Part shown: in pieces, positions 1 to 9,700 of the stretch
How positions within the stretch are numbered: the first letter of the stretch is position 1
Layout: every line of letters begins with the position of its first letter
Origin: Pseudomonas sp. ACN8
GTDB taxonomy: Bacteria; Pseudomonadota; Gammaproteobacteria; Pseudomonadales; Pseudomonadaceae
Reading direction: 5' to 3'
Length of the DNA: 64,000 bases
Assembly: GCF_002303925.1 (NCBI RefSeq)
Contig: NZ_MRCS01000004.1
Span: forward strand, 118,645-182,644
Translations under genes and position numbers: made by a program
The notes under the pieces: model-generated
Databases searched by the model: none
What the model saw: the letters and a program-made list of their open reading frames with translations, nothing else
What the model was told of the DNA's origin: nothing

Positions 1-67
1 CCACAACCCTTGTTTCAGGCGCTCTCCAGCCATTTCCGAATTTTTCTTGAATGCTCATCCAACAAGT

Positions 68-83
68 TGGCCGCTTGATTGCA
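68..83 (+). promoter_or_regulatory. sigma-54 (-24/-12) promoter of hutU
   Basis: TGGCCGCTTGATTGCA matches the RpoN consensus TGGCACG-N4-TTGCA, with GG (69-70) and GC (81-82) separated by exactly 10 nt. It lies about 150 nt before the hutU start. Pseudomonas hut genes are known to be driven by RpoN together with CbrAB/NtrBC. The transcription start should fall near 93-95, inside the HutC-like operator that follows. Confidence 0.8.
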
Positions 84-87
84 TATG

Positions 88-101
88 CTTGTATGTACAA
101 G
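88..101 (+). promoter_or_regulatory. HutC-type operator
   Basis: CTTGTATGTACAAG is a perfect inverted repeat (CTTGTA-TG-TACAAG). This is the kind of site bound by the GntR-family repressor HutC, which is released by urocanate. It covers the predicted sigma-54 start site, so bound HutC would block open-complex formation or escape. The hutC gene itself is not in the window. Confidence 0.75.
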
Positions 102-231
102 TAAAGACGTATGCGTATGAGTCACGAAGACTCAACCATCGTCCACTGATTCGCCGGTGTGCACTGATGCCCATTGGCTTGCTCGCCCACTGCCTGGGTT
201 GGTTTGGATTGATTGCTGAGGAGTCTTTTTC

Positions 232-1914
232 GTGACTGACATTAAACGTACCAAGTTTCGTGACGTTGAAATCCGTGCCGCACGCGGTAACAAGCTGACC
301 GCCAAGAGCTGGCTGACCGAAGCGCCGCTGCGCATGCTGATGAACAACCTCGACCCGGAAGTCGCCGAGAACCCTAAAGAACTGGTGGTTTACGGTGGTA
401 TCGGTCGCGCTGCACGTAACTGGGAATGCTACGACAAGATCGTCGAAAGCCTGACCAACCTGAACGACGACGAGACCTTGCTGGTGCAGTCCGGCAAGCC
501 GGTCGGCGTGTTCAAGACCCACAGCAATGCCCCGCGCGTACTGATCGCCAACTCCAACCTGGTTCCACACTGGGCGAGCTGGGAACACTTCAACGAACTG
601 GACGCCAAAGGCCTGGCCATGTACGGCCAGATGACCGCCGGCAGCTGGATCTACATCGGTAGCCAGGGCATCGTCCAAGGCACCTACGAAACCTTCGTCG
701 AAGCCGGTCGCCAACACTACAACGATGACCTCAAGGGCAAGTGGGTACTGACCGCTGGCCTTGGCGGCATGGGTGGCGCCCAGCCTCTGGCTGCAACCCT
801 GGCCGGCGCTTGCTCGCTGAACATCGAATGCCAGCAGATCAGCATCGATTTCCGTCTGAAAAGCCGCTACGTCGATGAGCAGGCTACCGACCTCGACGAC
901 GCTCTGGCCCGCATCGCCAAGTACACCAAAGAAGGCAAGGCGATTTCCATCGCACTGCTGGGCAACGCCGCTGAAATCCTGCCGGAACTGGTCAAGCGTG
1001 GCGTACGCCCGGACATGGTTACCGACCAGACCAGCGCCCACGACCCGCTCAACGGGTACCTGCCGGCCGGCTGGACCTGGGACGAATACCGCGCTCGCGC
1101 CAAGACCGAGCCAGCCGCTGTGGTAAAGGCCGCCAAGCAATCGATGGCCGTGCACGTCAAAGCGATGCTCGAGTTCCAGAAAATGGGCGTACCGACCTTC
1201 GACTACGGCAACAATATCCGTCAGATGGCGCAGGAAGAAGGCGTGGAAAACGCATTCGACTTCCCGGGTTTCGTACCGGCCTACATCCGTCCGCTGTTCT
1301 GCCGTGGCATCGGCCCGTTCCGTTGGGCTGCACTGTCGGGCAACGCTGAAGACATCTACAAGACCGACGCCAAGGTCAAGGAACTGATCCCGGACGACGC
1401 CCACCTGCACAACTGGTTGGACATGGCCCGCGAGCGCATCAGCTTCCAGGGTCTGCCGGCACGAATCTGCTGGGTTGGCCTGGGCCTGCGCGCCAAGCTG
1501 GGCCTGGCGTTCAACGAAATGGTACGCAGCGGCGAGTTGTCCGCGCCCATCGTGATCGGCCGCGACCACCTGGACTCCGGTTCGGTATCGAGCCCGAACC
1601 GCGAAACCGAATCGATGCAAGACGGTTCCGACGCCGTTTCCGACTGGCCACTGCTCAACGCCTTGCTCAACACCGCGAGCGGCGCGACCTGGGTTTCCCT
1701 GCACCACGGCGGCGGCGTCGGCATGGGCTTCTCCCAGCACTCGGGCATGGTGATCGTCTGCGACGGTACTGACGAAGCGGCCGAGCGTATCGCTCGCGTG
1801 CTGCACAACGACCCGGCCACTGGCGTTATGCGTCACGCCGATGCCGGTTACCAGATCGCCATCGACTGCGCCAAGGAACAAGGGCTGAACCTGCCGATGA
1901 TTACCGGCAAGTAA
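232..1914 (+). CDS. hutU: urocanate hydratase (urocanase)
   Basis: Converts urocanate to 4-imidazolone-5-propionate, the second step of histidine degradation, in the cytoplasm. The 560-residue product has the family length. It carries the NAD-binding glycine motif GLGGMGG at residues 176-182. Cys-413, in [10 protein letters not shown], is the likely equivalent of the active-site Cys410 of the P. putida enzyme. The [13 protein letters not shown] segment lies near the C-terminus. A GTG start at 232 follows a strong GAGGAG ribosome-binding site 8 nt upstream. It is the first hut gene in the window, and sigma-54 and HutC control signals sit in its leader. Nothing unusual in the protein. Confidence 0.98.
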   Translation: MTDIKRTKFRDVEIRAARGNKLTAKSWLTEAPLRMLMNNLDPEVAENPKELVVYGGIGRAARNWECYDKIVESLTNLNDDETLLVQSGKPVGVFKTHSNAPRVLIANSNLVPHWASWEHFNELDAKGLAMYGQMTAGSWIYIGSQGIVQGTYETFVEAGRQHYNDDLKGKWVLTAGLGGMGGAQPLAATLAGACSLNIECQQISIDFRLKSRYVDEQATDLDDALARIAKYTKEGKAISIALLGNAAEILPELVKRGVRPDMVTDQTSAHDPLNGYLPAGWTWDEYRARAKTEPAAVVKAAKQSMAVHVKAMLEFQKMGVPTFDYGNNIRQMAQEEGVENAFDFPGFVPAYIRPLFCRGIGPFRWAALSGNAEDIYKTDAKVKELIPDDAHLHNWLDMARERISFQGLPARICWVGLGLRAKLGLAFNEMVRSGELSAPIVIGRDHLDSGSVSSPNRETESMQDGSDAVSDWPLLNALLNTASGATWVSLHHGGGVGMGFSQHSGMVIVCDGTDEAAERIARVLHNDPATGVMRHADAGYQIAIDCAKEQGLNLPMITGK

Positions 1915-1941
1915 CACCTGATCTGTGGGAGCTGCTTTTAT

Positions 1942-1967
1942 GTGAGAGCGAGTTCGCTCGCTCTCAC
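1942..1967 (+). repeat. perfect hairpin after hutU
   Basis: GTGAGAGCGAG (1942-1952) and its exact reverse complement (1957-1967) flank a TTCG tetraloop, giving an 11-bp stem. No T-tract follows, so it is not a classical intrinsic terminator. It may protect the hutU 3' end from exonucleases or limit read-through to hutX. The neighbouring words resemble a decayed REP unit. Confidence 0.6.
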
Positions 1968-2147
1968 TGGCCACGCAGCGGCATTACGCAATACCAGACC
2001 GTTTGATCCTGCCGTTTCGAGCAGGACGCTGTCACCGAACAAAAGCTGAATGTCGGTCGCGCTGCGGCGCAGGCCTGATTGGACGTGGACAGGGCTGGAT
2101 GCCTCTTGACTGCCGTAAGCCAATTCATGATTAGGAGCGTCACAACA

Positions 2148-3116
2148 ATGAAATCGAACAAGACCCTGCTGACCACATTGCTTTCCATGGGCCTGCTGGC
2201 CAGCGCTGGCGCCACTCAGGCGGCGGGTTGGTGCGAGTCGGGCAAACCGGTGAAGTTCGCCGGTTTGAACTGGGAAAGCGCCATGCTGCTGACCGATGTG
2301 ATGCAAGTCGTGTTGGAGAAAGGCTACGACTGCAAGACTGACAGCCTGCCGGGCAACTCCATCACCATGGAAAACGCCTTGGGCAGCAACGATATTCAAG
2401 TGTTTGCCGAAGAATGGGTCGGCCGCAGCGAAGTCTGGAACAAGGCCGAGAAGGCCGGCAAGGTCGTCGGTGTCGGCGCGCCGGTGGTTGGCGCGATCGA
2501 AGGCTGGTACGTGCCGCGCTACGTGATCGAAGGCGACGCCAAGCGCAAGCTGGAAGCCAAGGCCCCGGACCTGAAAAACATTGCTGACCTGGGCAAATAC
2601 TCGGCGATCTTCAAGGACGCCGAAGAGCCGTCCAAGGGCCGTTTCTACAACTGCCCGGCCGGTTGGACCTGTGAGCTGGACAACAGCGAAATGCTGAAAA
2701 GCTACGGCCTGGAAAGCACCTACACCAACTTCCGCCCAGGCACCGGCCCGGCACTGGATGCCGCCGTGCTGTCGAGCTACAAGCGTGGCGAGCCGATCCT
2801 GTTCTACTACTGGTCGCCAACCCCGCTGATGGGCCAGATCGACGTGGTCAAACTCGAAGAGAAACCAGGCGTGAACAAGACCGTGACCATCAAGGTCGGC
2901 CTGTCCAAGACCTTCCACGACGAAGCACCGGAACTGGTGGCCGTGCTGGAAAAGGTCAACGTGCCAATCGACCTGCTGAACCAGAACCTTGGGCGCATGA
3001 CCAAAGAGCGGATCGAGTCGCCAAAACTGGCCAAGATCTTCCTGAAGGAACATCCTGAAGTCTGGCACGCATGGGTGAGCGAAGACGCAGCCAAGAAAAT
3101 CGACGCGGCCTTGTAG
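2148..3116 (+). CDS. hutX: histidine ABC transporter, substrate-binding protein
   Basis: Periplasmic receptor of the glycine-betaine/proline (OpuAC) family, here inferred to capture histidine or urocanate because it stands inside the hut cluster beside hutW and hutV. The product is 322 residues with a clear signal peptide (residues 1-25: KSNK, hydrophobic core, ATQA cleavage region). An in-frame start at 2079 is possible, but ATG 2148 follows AGGAG and places the signal peptide at the N-terminus. The gene is followed by the permease (3187) and the ATPase (4035), and the three form a complete importer. Ligand identity is inferred from context; a betaine-type ligand cannot be excluded by sequence. 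Confidence 0.88.
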   Translation: MKSNKTLLTTLLSMGLLASAGATQAAGWCESGKPVKFAGLNWESAMLLTDVMQVVLEKGYDCKTDSLPGNSITMENALGSNDIQVFAEEWVGRSEVWNKAEKAGKVVGVGAPVVGAIEGWYVPRYVIEGDAKRKLEAKAPDLKNIADLGKYSAIFKDAEEPSKGRFYNCPAGWTCELDNSEMLKSYGLESTYTNFRPGTGPALDAAVLSSYKRGEPILFYYWSPTPLMGQIDVVKLEEKPGVNKTVTIKVGLSKTFHDEAPELVAVLEKVNVPIDLLNQNLGRMTKERIESPKLAKIFLKEHPEVWHAWVSEDAAKKIDAAL

Positions 3117-3186
3117 GTTGGGCTTTTCCGGCTGTCGGCAACGGCAGTCGGACGCTTGATCGCAACCCCTTGATTGAGAGTCTCTT

Positions 3187-4038
3187 ATGTTTCCCGAAAG
3201 CTTTACCTTTTCCATCGCCGACTGGGTCAACGGTTGGGTCGATTCGCTGGTCACCAACTACGGCGACGTTTTTCGCAGCATCTCCGACACCCTGTTGTGG
3301 GCCATCGTCAATCTCGAAAGCCTGCTGCGCGCTGCACCCTGGTGGCTGATGCTGGCGATCGTGGCCGGTGTGGCCTGGCATGCGACCCGCAAGGTCGTGA
3401 CCACTGGCGTCATCGTCGGTCTGCTGTTTCTGGTGGGTGCGGTCGGCCTCTGGGACAAGCTGATGCAGACCCTGGCGCTGATGATGGTGGCGACGATCAT
3501 TTCGGTGTTGATCGGCATTCCGCTGGGCATTCTCTCGGCGCGCAGCAATCGCCTGCGTTCGATATTGATGCCGTTGCTGGACATCATGCAGACCATGCCG
3601 AGCTTCGTGTACCTGATCCCGGTGCTGATGCTGTTTGGCCTGGGCAAGGTCCCGGCGATTTTCGCCACGGTGATCTACGCCGCGCCGCCACTGATCCGCT
3701 TGACCGATCTGGGCATTCGCCAGGTTGACGGCGAAGTGATGGAAGCGATCAACGCCTTCGGTGCCAACCGCTGGCAGCAACTGTTCGGCGTGCAACTGCC
3801 TCTGGCCCTGCCGAGCATCATGGCCGGGATCAACCAGACCACCATGATGGCCCTGTCGATGGTGGTGATTGCCTCGATGATCGGTGCCCGTGGCCTGGGT
3901 GAAGACGTGCTGGTGGGGATTCAGACCCTCAACGTCGGACGTGGCCTTGAAGCCGGTCTGGCGATCGTGATTCTGGCCGTGGTGATCGACCGCATTACAC
4001 AAGCGTACGGTCGCGCACGGCATGAGGTGAGCAAATGA
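3187..4038 (+). CDS. hutW: histidine ABC transporter, permease
   Basis: Inner-membrane channel subunit of the HutXWV importer, 283 residues, ProW/OpuAB type. After an amphipathic N-terminus it has several hydrophobic helices (about residues 50-85, 95-125, 130-160 and 205-270). The cytoplasmic EAA loop, [14 protein letters not shown], begins near residue 186; this is the surface that docks the ATPase. The last codons overlap hutV in an ATGA junction, so the two subunits are probably translationally coupled. An ATG start at 3187 fits the family N-terminus. Confidence 0.9.
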   Translation: MFPESFTFSIADWVNGWVDSLVTNYGDVFRSISDTLLWAIVNLESLLRAAPWWLMLAIVAGVAWHATRKVVTTGVIVGLLFLVGAVGLWDKLMQTLALMMVATIISVLIGIPLGILSARSNRLRSILMPLLDIMQTMPSFVYLIPVLMLFGLGKVPAIFATVIYAAPPLIRLTDLGIRQVDGEVMEAINAFGANRWQQLFGVQLPLALPSIMAGINQTTMMALSMVVIASMIGARGLGEDVLVGIQTLNVGRGLEAGLAIVILAVVIDRITQAYGRARHEVSK

Positions 4039-4865
4039 ACAACGCAACCGTGAGCAAGATCGAAGTCAAGAACGTCTTCAAGATTTTCGGCAACCGTTCC
4101 AAGGATGCGCTGGCCATGATCGGCCAGGGCAAGACCAAGGATCAGGTGCTGGCCGAGACCGGCTGCGTGGTCGGCGTGAACGACCTGTCCCTGAGCATCG
4201 GCAGCGGCGAGATCTTCGTGATCATGGGCCTGTCGGGTTCCGGCAAGTCGACCCTGGTCCGCCACTTCAACCGCCTGATCGACCCGACCAGCGGCGCGAT
4301 CCTGGTGGACGGCGTGGACATCCTGCAATACGACATGGAAGCCCTGCGCGAATTTCGTCGGCGCAAGATCAGCATGGTGTTCCAGAGCTTCGGCCTGTTG
4401 CCGCACAAGAGCGTGCTGGACAACGTCGCCTACGGCCTGAAAATCCGTGGCGAAACCAAAGCCATGTGCGCCGAGCGTGCGCTGCACTGGATCAACACCG
4501 TGGGCCTCAAGGGCTACGAAAACAAATACCCGCACCAGCTCTCCGGCGGCATGCGTCAACGTGTGGGCCTGGCCCGCGCCCTGGCGGCGGACACCGACAT
4601 CATCCTGATGGACGAGGCCTTCAGCGCCCTCGACCCGCTGATCCGCGCCGAAATGCAGGACCAGTTGCTGGAACTGCAAAAGACCCTGCACAAGACCATC
4701 GTTTTCATCACCCACGACCTCGACGAAGCCGTGCGCATCGGCAACCGCATTGCGATCCTCAAGGATGGCCGCCTGATCCAGGTCGGCACGCCGAAAGAGA
4801 TCCTGCATTCGCCGGCGGATGAATATGTCGACCGCTTTGTGCAGCGTCGGGCGGCGGTGGTTTGA
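4035..4865 (+). CDS. hutV: histidine ABC transporter, ATP-binding protein
   Basis: ATPase subunit of HutXWV, 276 residues, OpuAA/ProV type. It has Walker [10 protein letters not shown] at about residues 65-73, the signature [16 protein letters not shown] from residue 169, Walker [14 protein letters not shown] near 188-200, and the H-loop ITHDLDEAV. It ends soon after the core ATPase and lacks the C-terminal CBS pair found in longer osmoregulatory ProV/OpuAA proteins. That agrees with nutrient uptake rather than osmosensing. The start overlaps the hutW stop by 4 nt. Confidence 0.92.
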   Translation: MNNATVSKIEVKNVFKIFGNRSKDALAMIGQGKTKDQVLAETGCVVGVNDLSLSIGSGEIFVIMGLSGSGKSTLVRHFNRLIDPTSGAILVDGVDILQYDMEALREFRRRKISMVFQSFGLLPHKSVLDNVAYGLKIRGETKAMCAERALHWINTVGLKGYENKYPHQLSGGMRQRVGLARALAADTDIILMDEAFSALDPLIRAEMQDQLLELQKTLHKTIVFITHDLDEAVRIGNRIAILKDGRLIQVGTPKEILHSPADEYVDRFVQRRAAVV

Positions 4866-4892
4866 GAGATTTGCAGTGAGTGAGCTGGCCCC

Positions 4893-4956
4893 TTCGCGAG
4901 CAGGCTCGCTCCCACAGGGAAATGCATTCCAATGTGGGAGCGAGCCTGCTCGCGAA
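4893..4956. repeat. REP doublet (GCGAGCCTGCTCGCGA type)
   Basis: Two head-to-head copies of a palindromic unit (TTCGCGAGCAGGCTCGCTCC and its reverse complement) are separated by about 16 nt, in the hutV to ammonia-lyase gap. It can fold as one long hairpin. This is a typical REP/REPIN of the P. fluorescens group. Confidence 0.85.
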
Positions 4957-4997
4957 GGCGGCGGTGAAGCTGCATCAATATTTGGATGAGGTTGAAG

Positions 4998-6521
4998 ATG
5001 TCCCAGGCTGAAAAAATCGTTATCACCGAAGCGCAGGTCACTTGGCAGGACGTGGTCGCCGTGGCCCGCGATGGCGCACAGCTTGAGCTGTCGGCACCGA
5101 TCTGGGCGCGCATCGAAAACGCGCAGGCCATCGTCCAGCGCATCGTCACCAGCGGCGAACGTGCCTACGGCATCAACACCGGCCTGGGTGCGCTGTGCAA
5201 CGTCTCGCTGCAGGACGAACAACTCAGCCAGTTGTCACGCAACACCTTGCTCAGCCACGCCTGTGGCGTTGGCGCGCCACTGACCAACGAGCAGACCCGC
5301 TCGATCATGTGCGCCGCCGTGGTCAACTACAGCCACGGCAAATCCGGCCTGCACCGTCAGGTCGTCGAAGCCCTGCTGGCGCTGCTCAACCGTGGCATCA
5401 CCCCGCAAGTGCCGTCCCAGGGTTCCGTGGGCTACCTGACCCACATGGCACACATCGGCATCGCGCTGCTGGGTGTCGGCAATGTCAGCTATCGCGGCCA
5501 GATCGTTTCTGCGCAGCAAGCGTTGGCCGAAGAAGGCCTGCAACCGGTCAGGCTCGGGGCCAAGGACGGTTTGTGCCTGGTCAACGGTACGCCGTGCATG
5601 ACCGGCCTGAGCTGCCTGGCGATTGCCGATGCCGCGCGCCTGCTGGAGTGGGCCGACGTGATCGGTGCCATGAGCTTCGAAGCCCAGCGCGGGCAGATCG
5701 ACGCGTTCGATGCCGAGATCATCGCGCTCAAGCCGCACCCTGGCATGCAGCAGGTCGGGATCAACCTGCGGGCCTTGCTCGACGGCAGCGAAGTGATCGC
5801 CAAGAGCAAAGGCATTCGTACGCAAGACGCCCTGAGCATTCGCTCGATTCCGCAGGTGCACGGCGCCGCTCGCGACCAATTGGTACACGCGACCCAACAG
5901 ATCGAAACCGAACTCAACGGCGCCACCGACAACCCGTTGGTGCTGGGCACCGCGGACAATTACCGCGTGGTGTCCCAGGCCAACCCCCACGGCCAGTCCG
6001 TGGCAATGGCGGCGGACCTGCTGGCGATTGCCATGGCGGAAATCGGCTCCATCGCCGAGCGTCGCCTGGACCGCTTGATCAATCCGCACGTCAGCGGCCT
6101 GCCGGCCTTCCTGGTGGCCAACCCGGGTGTCAACTCCGGGATGATGATCGTGCAATACGTGGCCGCTTCGCTGTGCGCGGAGAATCGTCAACTGGCGCAA
6201 CCGGCGGTGCTGGATAACTACGTGACGTCGGGTTTGCAGGAAGACCACCTGAGCCTGGGCACCAACGCCGCGCTGAAGCTGCACCGCGCGCTGGAAAACT
6301 GCACGCAGATCCTCGCCATCGAGTACCTGTTGGCGGCCCAGGCGTTCGAGTTCCTCAAAGAACAACGCTTCGGCGCGGGCACCGATACTGCCTGGCGTCT
6401 GCTGCGCGAGCATGTTGCCCCCTACGACCAGGATCGCTGGTTGGCACCGGACATTGCCGCCGCTGCTGCGGTATTGAAAGACCCGATTTTGCTGCACAAC
6501 GCTTTTCCAGAACTGAACTGA
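4998..6521 (+). CDS. histidine ammonia-lyase paralogue lacking the MIO triad
   Basis: A 507-residue member of the HAL/PAL aromatic amino acid lyase family, clearly homologous to hutH at 6635. Family enzymes make an MIO electrophile from Ala-Ser-Gly. Here GSVG (residues 142-145) runs straight into YLTHMAHIGIALLG, whereas HutH has [21 protein letters not shown]. Aligned, exactly the three MIO residues are missing, in frame (near nt 5432). Other active-site elements remain: Tyr in AYGINTG, Asn in NGTP, PQVHGA, DNPLV and QEDH. A normal lyase reaction is therefore unlikely; a regulatory subunit, pseudoenzyme or different chemistry is possible. ATG 4998 follows GAGG with 6-nt spacing; an upstream start at 4986 would itself overlap that site. 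Confidence 0.92.
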   Translation: MSQAEKIVITEAQVTWQDVVAVARDGAQLELSAPIWARIENAQAIVQRIVTSGERAYGINTGLGALCNVSLQDEQLSQLSRNTLLSHACGVGAPLTNEQTRSIMCAAVVNYSHGKSGLHRQVVEALLALLNRGITPQVPSQGSVGYLTHMAHIGIALLGVGNVSYRGQIVSAQQALAEEGLQPVRLGAKDGLCLVNGTPCMTGLSCLAIADAARLLEWADVIGAMSFEAQRGQIDAFDAEIIALKPHPGMQQVGINLRALLDGSEVIAKSKGIRTQDALSIRSIPQVHGAARDQLVHATQQIETELNGATDNPLVLGTADNYRVVSQANPHGQSVAMAADLLAIAMAEIGSIAERRLDRLINPHVSGLPAFLVANPGVNSGMMIVQYVAASLCAENRQLAQPAVLDNYVTSGLQEDHLSLGTNAALKLHRALENCTQILAIEYLLAAQAFEFLKEQRFGAGTDTAWRLLREHVAPYDQDRWLAPDIAAAAAVLKDPILLHNAFPELN

Positions 6522-6546
6522 CTTCCACAACACCAGCGTGCCAAGG

Positions 6547-6599
6547 CGCGTCTCCCCAAAAGGCAGACGCGACGGACAACGGACATCTCCGGAGCGTCT
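6547..6599 (+). promoter_or_regulatory. mutually exclusive hairpins in the hutH leader
   Basis: CGCGTCT (6547-6553) pairs with AGACGCG (6565-6571). The same AGACGC (6565-6570) can instead pair with a second GCGTCT at 6594-6599. The two helices cannot coexist. The second lies about 25 nt before the AAAAGGAG ribosome-binding site of hutH. This resembles a simple RNA switch or attenuator, but no ligand or regulator can be read from it. Confidence 0.45.
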
Positions 6600-6634
6600 G
6601 GTGAGTTAATAACAACTCTCAAAAGGAGCACAAA

Positions 6635-8167
6635 ATGACTGCGCTAAACCTGATTCCCGGCCAACTGACCCTCGCCCAACTGCGTGACGTCTACCAGCAG
6701 CCGGTGAAACTGACCCTCGACCACAGCGCCTCGGCCCAGATCGAAGCCAGTGTTGCCTGCGTGGAACAGATCCTCGCCGAGAACCGCACCGCCTACGGCA
6801 TCAATACCGGTTTCGGCCTGCTGGCCTCGACCCGCATCGCCAGCGAAGACCTGGAAAACCTGCAGCGCTCGCTGGTGCTGTCCCACGCCGCCGGTGTCGG
6901 CCAGCCGATCAGCGATGACCTGGTGCGTTTGATCATGGTGCTCAAGGTCAACAGCCTGAGCCGTGGTTTCTCCGGCATCCGCCGAGTGGTGATCGACGCG
7001 CTGATCGCCCTGATCAACGCTGAGGTGTACCCGCACATTCCATTGAAAGGTTCGGTCGGTGCTTCCGGTGACCTGGCGCCTCTGGCCCACATGTCGCTGG
7101 TGCTGCTGGGCGAAGGCAAGGCGCGTTACAAAGGCGAGTGGATGGAAGCCACCGAAGCGCTGAAAGTTGCGGGTCTGACCCCGCTGACCCTGGCTGCGAA
7201 AGAAGGCCTGGCGCTGCTCAACGGCACTCAGGTGTCCACTGCTTTTGCCCTGCGTGGCCTGTTCGAAGGCGAAGACCTGTTCGCCGGTGCCTTGGCACTG
7301 GGCGGCCTGACCGTTGAAGCGGTCCTGGGCTCGCGCTCGCCGTTCGACGCACGCATCCACGCTGCCCGTGGCCAGAAAGGCCAGATCGACGCCGCCGCCG
7401 CTTACCGCGACCTGCTGGGCGAGCGCAGCGAAGTCTCCGACTCCCACGAAAACTGCGAGAAGGTCCAGGACCCGTACTCTCTGCGCTGCCAGCCACAAGT
7501 CATGGGCGCCTGCCTGACTCAGTTCCGTCAGGCGGCCGAAGTGCTGGCGATCGAAGCCAACGCCGTTTCCGACAACCCGTTGGTGTTCGCCGCTGAAGGC
7601 GACGTGATCTCCGGTGGCAACTTCCACGCCGAGCCGGTGGCCATGGCCGCTGACAACATGGCGCTGGCCATCGCTGAAATCGGTTCCCTGAGCGAGCGCC
7701 GTATCTCGCTGATGATGGACAAGCACATGTCGCAACTGCCGCCGTTCCTGGTGGCCAACGGTGGCGTGAACTCCGGCTTCATGATCGCCCAGGTGACCGC
7801 GGCGGCACTGGCCAGCGAGAACAAGGCCCTGTCCCATCCGCATTCGGTGGACAGCCTGCCGACTTCCGCCAACCAGGAAGACCACGTATCGATGGCGCCA
7901 GCGGCTGGCAAGCGTCTGTGGGAAATGGCCGAGAACACCCGTGGGATTCTCGCCGTGGAATGGCTGGCGGCCGTTCAGGGCCTGGACCTGCGCAATGGCT
8001 TGAAGACCTCGCCGAAACTGGAAAAGGCCCGTGCCATCTTGCGTGCTGACGTGCCGTTCTACGAGAAAGACCGCTTCTTCGCGCCGGACATCAATGCGGC
8101 GTCTGAATTGTTGGCCTCGCGTTGCCTGAACGAGCTGGTGACGGCGAAGTTGTTGCCTAGCCTGTAA
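6635..8167 (+). CDS. hutH: histidine ammonia-lyase (histidase)
   Basis: Deaminates L-histidine to urocanate, the first and committed step of the pathway. The 510 residues match the family length. The MIO triad Ala143-Ser144-Gly145 lies in [14 protein letters not shown]. Other catalytic landmarks are [23 protein letters not shown], the [17 protein letters not shown] segment and NQEDHVSM. It starts at an ATG 6635 preceded by AAAAGGAG. It is preceded by the MIO-less paralogue and followed by hutT. This copy, not the paralogue, is expected to be the working histidase, consistent with my recollection that hutH2 is the essential copy in P. fluorescens SBW25. Confidence 0.97.
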   Translation: MTALNLIPGQLTLAQLRDVYQQPVKLTLDHSASAQIEASVACVEQILAENRTAYGINTGFGLLASTRIASEDLENLQRSLVLSHAAGVGQPISDDLVRLIMVLKVNSLSRGFSGIRRVVIDALIALINAEVYPHIPLKGSVGASGDLAPLAHMSLVLLGEGKARYKGEWMEATEALKVAGLTPLTLAAKEGLALLNGTQVSTAFALRGLFEGEDLFAGALALGGLTVEAVLGSRSPFDARIHAARGQKGQIDAAAAYRDLLGERSEVSDSHENCEKVQDPYSLRCQPQVMGACLTQFRQAAEVLAIEANAVSDNPLVFAAEGDVISGGNFHAEPVAMAADNMALAIAEIGSLSERRISLMMDKHMSQLPPFLVANGGVNSGFMIAQVTAAALASENKALSHPHSVDSLPTSANQEDHVSMAPAAGKRLWEMAENTRGILAVEWLAAVQGLDLRNGLKTSPKLEKARAILRADVPFYEKDRFFAPDINAASELLASRCLNELVTAKLLPSL

Positions 8168-8174
8168 TGACCCC

Positions 8175-8237
8175 TTCGCGAGCAAGCCCGCTCCCACATG
8201 GATCGTACTGAACCTGTAGGAGCTGGCTTGCCAGCGA
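8175..8237. repeat. mixed REP doublet
   Basis: The left unit, TTCGCGAGCAAGCCCGCTCC, is of the GCGAGC type. The right unit, GTAGGAGCTGGCTTGCCAGC, is of the GCTGGC type. The two types are fused head to head in the hutH-hutT gap, unlike the other doublets, whose halves match. Confidence 0.7.
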
Positions 8238-8276
8238 TTCGATTTTGCGTCGAATAACAATAATTAGGGACGAGAA

Positions 8277-9683
8277 ATGCAACAGGCAGAAAAAGGTTTG
8301 AAACGCGGGCTCTCTGCCCGACATATTCGCTTCATGGCGCTGGGGTCGGCGATCGGCACCGGGCTGTTTTATGGTTCCGCCTCGGCCATTCAAATGGCCG
8401 GGCCCGCGGTATTGCTCGCTTACCTGATCGGTGGCGCGGCGGTGTTCATGGTCATGCGCGCCCTCGGTGAGATGGCGGTGCATAACCCGGTGACCGGCTC
8501 GTTCGGCCAGTACGCCAGCACTTACCTGGGGCCGATGGCGGGCTTTGTCCTCGGTTGGACCTACGCATTTGAAATGGTCATCGTCGGCATGGCCGACGTC
8601 ACGGCGTTCGGTATCTACATGGGCTTCTGGTTCCCGGAAGTCTCCCGCTGGATCTGGGTGCTGGGTGTCGTTTCCATCGTCGGCGGCCTGAACCTGTGCA
8701 ACGTCAAAGTCTTCGGTGAAATGGAGTTCTGGCTGTCGCTGCTCAAGGTCGCGGCTATCATCGCGATGATCCTGGGTGGTTTCGGCATCATGTGGTTCGG
8801 CATCAGCTCGGCCCCCGGCCAAGCGACCGACATCAGCAACCTCTGGAGCCATGGCGGCTTCATGCCCAATGGCATGAGCGGTCTGATTGCTTCGTTCGCG
8901 GTGGTGATGTTTGCGTTTGGCGGTATTGAAATCATCGGCGTAACGGCAGGTGAAGCCAAGGACCCGCAGCACGTGCTGCCCCGGGCGATCAATGCTGTTC
9001 CGTTGCGGATCCTGCTGTTCTACGTGCTGACGATGCTGGTGTTGATGTCGATCTTTCCATGGCAGCAGATCGGCAGCCAGGGCAGCCCGTTCGTGCAGAT
9101 TTTCGACAAGCTGGGGATCAGCTCGGCGGCCACCATCCTCAATATCGTGGTGATCACGGCGGCGATTTCGGCGATCAACAGTGACATCTTCGGCGCTGGC
9201 CGCATGATGTTCGGTCTGGCCCAGCAAGGGCATGCACCCAAGGGCTTCGCCCGCCTGTCGCGCAATGGCGTGCCATGGATGACGGTCGTGGTGATGAGTG
9301 CCGCACTGTTGCTGGGCGTTTTGCTGAACTACCTGATCCCGGAAAACGTGTTCCTGTTGATCGCTTCCATCGCGACCTTTGCCACTGTGTGGGTCTGGCT
9401 GATGATTCTGGTGACCCAAGTGGCGATGCGCCGGTCCATGAGCGCCGAGCAGGTTGCACAACTGAAATTCCCGGTACCGTTCTGGCCCTATGCGCCGGCG
9501 GCGGCGATTGCCTTCATGCTGTTCATTTTCGGCGTGCTGGGCTATTTCCCGGACACCCAGGCGGCGCTGATCGTCGGCGTGGTCTGGATCGTGTTGCTGG
9601 TGCTGGCTTACCTGACATGGGTGAAACCGGCGGCGGGCCAGGCTGCCCTGGTGACACAGGACCCTGTTTTTTCTCATCGATAA
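8277..9683 (+). CDS. hutT: histidine/urocanate permease of the APC superfamily
   Basis: Inner-membrane secondary transporter, 468 residues, about 12 hydrophobic segments, amino acid transporter (AAT) family. The N-terminal consensus [20 protein letters not shown] (residues 9-28) contains the substrate-binding GSAIGTG turn of TM1. Further family signatures are RALGEMAV and [16 protein letters not shown]. Placement between hutH and hutI supports histidine as substrate; related permeases take proline or aromatic amino acids, so specificity is inferred. With HutXWV the strain has two routes for histidine uptake. ATG 8277 follows a GGGACGAG ribosome-binding region. Confidence 0.9.
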   Translation: MQQAEKGLKRGLSARHIRFMALGSAIGTGLFYGSASAIQMAGPAVLLAYLIGGAAVFMVMRALGEMAVHNPVTGSFGQYASTYLGPMAGFVLGWTYAFEMVIVGMADVTAFGIYMGFWFPEVSRWIWVLGVVSIVGGLNLCNVKVFGEMEFWLSLLKVAAIIAMILGGFGIMWFGISSAPGQATDISNLWSHGGFMPNGMSGLIASFAVVMFAFGGIEIIGVTAGEAKDPQHVLPRAINAVPLRILLFYVLTMLVLMSIFPWQQIGSQGSPFVQIFDKLGISSAATILNIVVITAAISAINSDIFGAGRMMFGLAQQGHAPKGFARLSRNGVPWMTVVVMSAALLLGVLLNYLIPENVFLLIASIATFATVWVWLMILVTQVAMRRSMSAEQVAQLKFPVPFWPYAPAAAIAFMLFIFGVLGYFPDTQAALIVGVVWIVLLVLAYLTWVKPAAGQAALVTQDPVFSHR

Positions 9684-9700
9684 CCTAATGGAGGCCAAGG

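Noticed and set aside
47..235. A short plus-strand open frame before hutU
   Set aside because: It covers the sigma-54 promoter and HutC operator and has no ribosome-binding site. The first 60 nt may hold the end of an upstream gene, but I cannot identify one.
55..1974. A 639-codon minus-strand frame opposite hutU, and similar long antisense frames opposite ponA, argS, priA, opgH and others
   Set aside because: Same GC codon-bias effect; products are His/Gln/Val-rich with no family resemblance.
4998..6521. Reading the MIO-less lyase as a frameshifted pseudogene
   Set aside because: The frame is intact from start to stop, the missing part is a clean three-residue gap and flanking active-site motifs are kept.
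6536..6543. TGGCACGC on the minus strand, a perfect -24 element
   Set aside because: No GC at the -12 position with 10-nt spacing, and it points into the end of the upstream gene.
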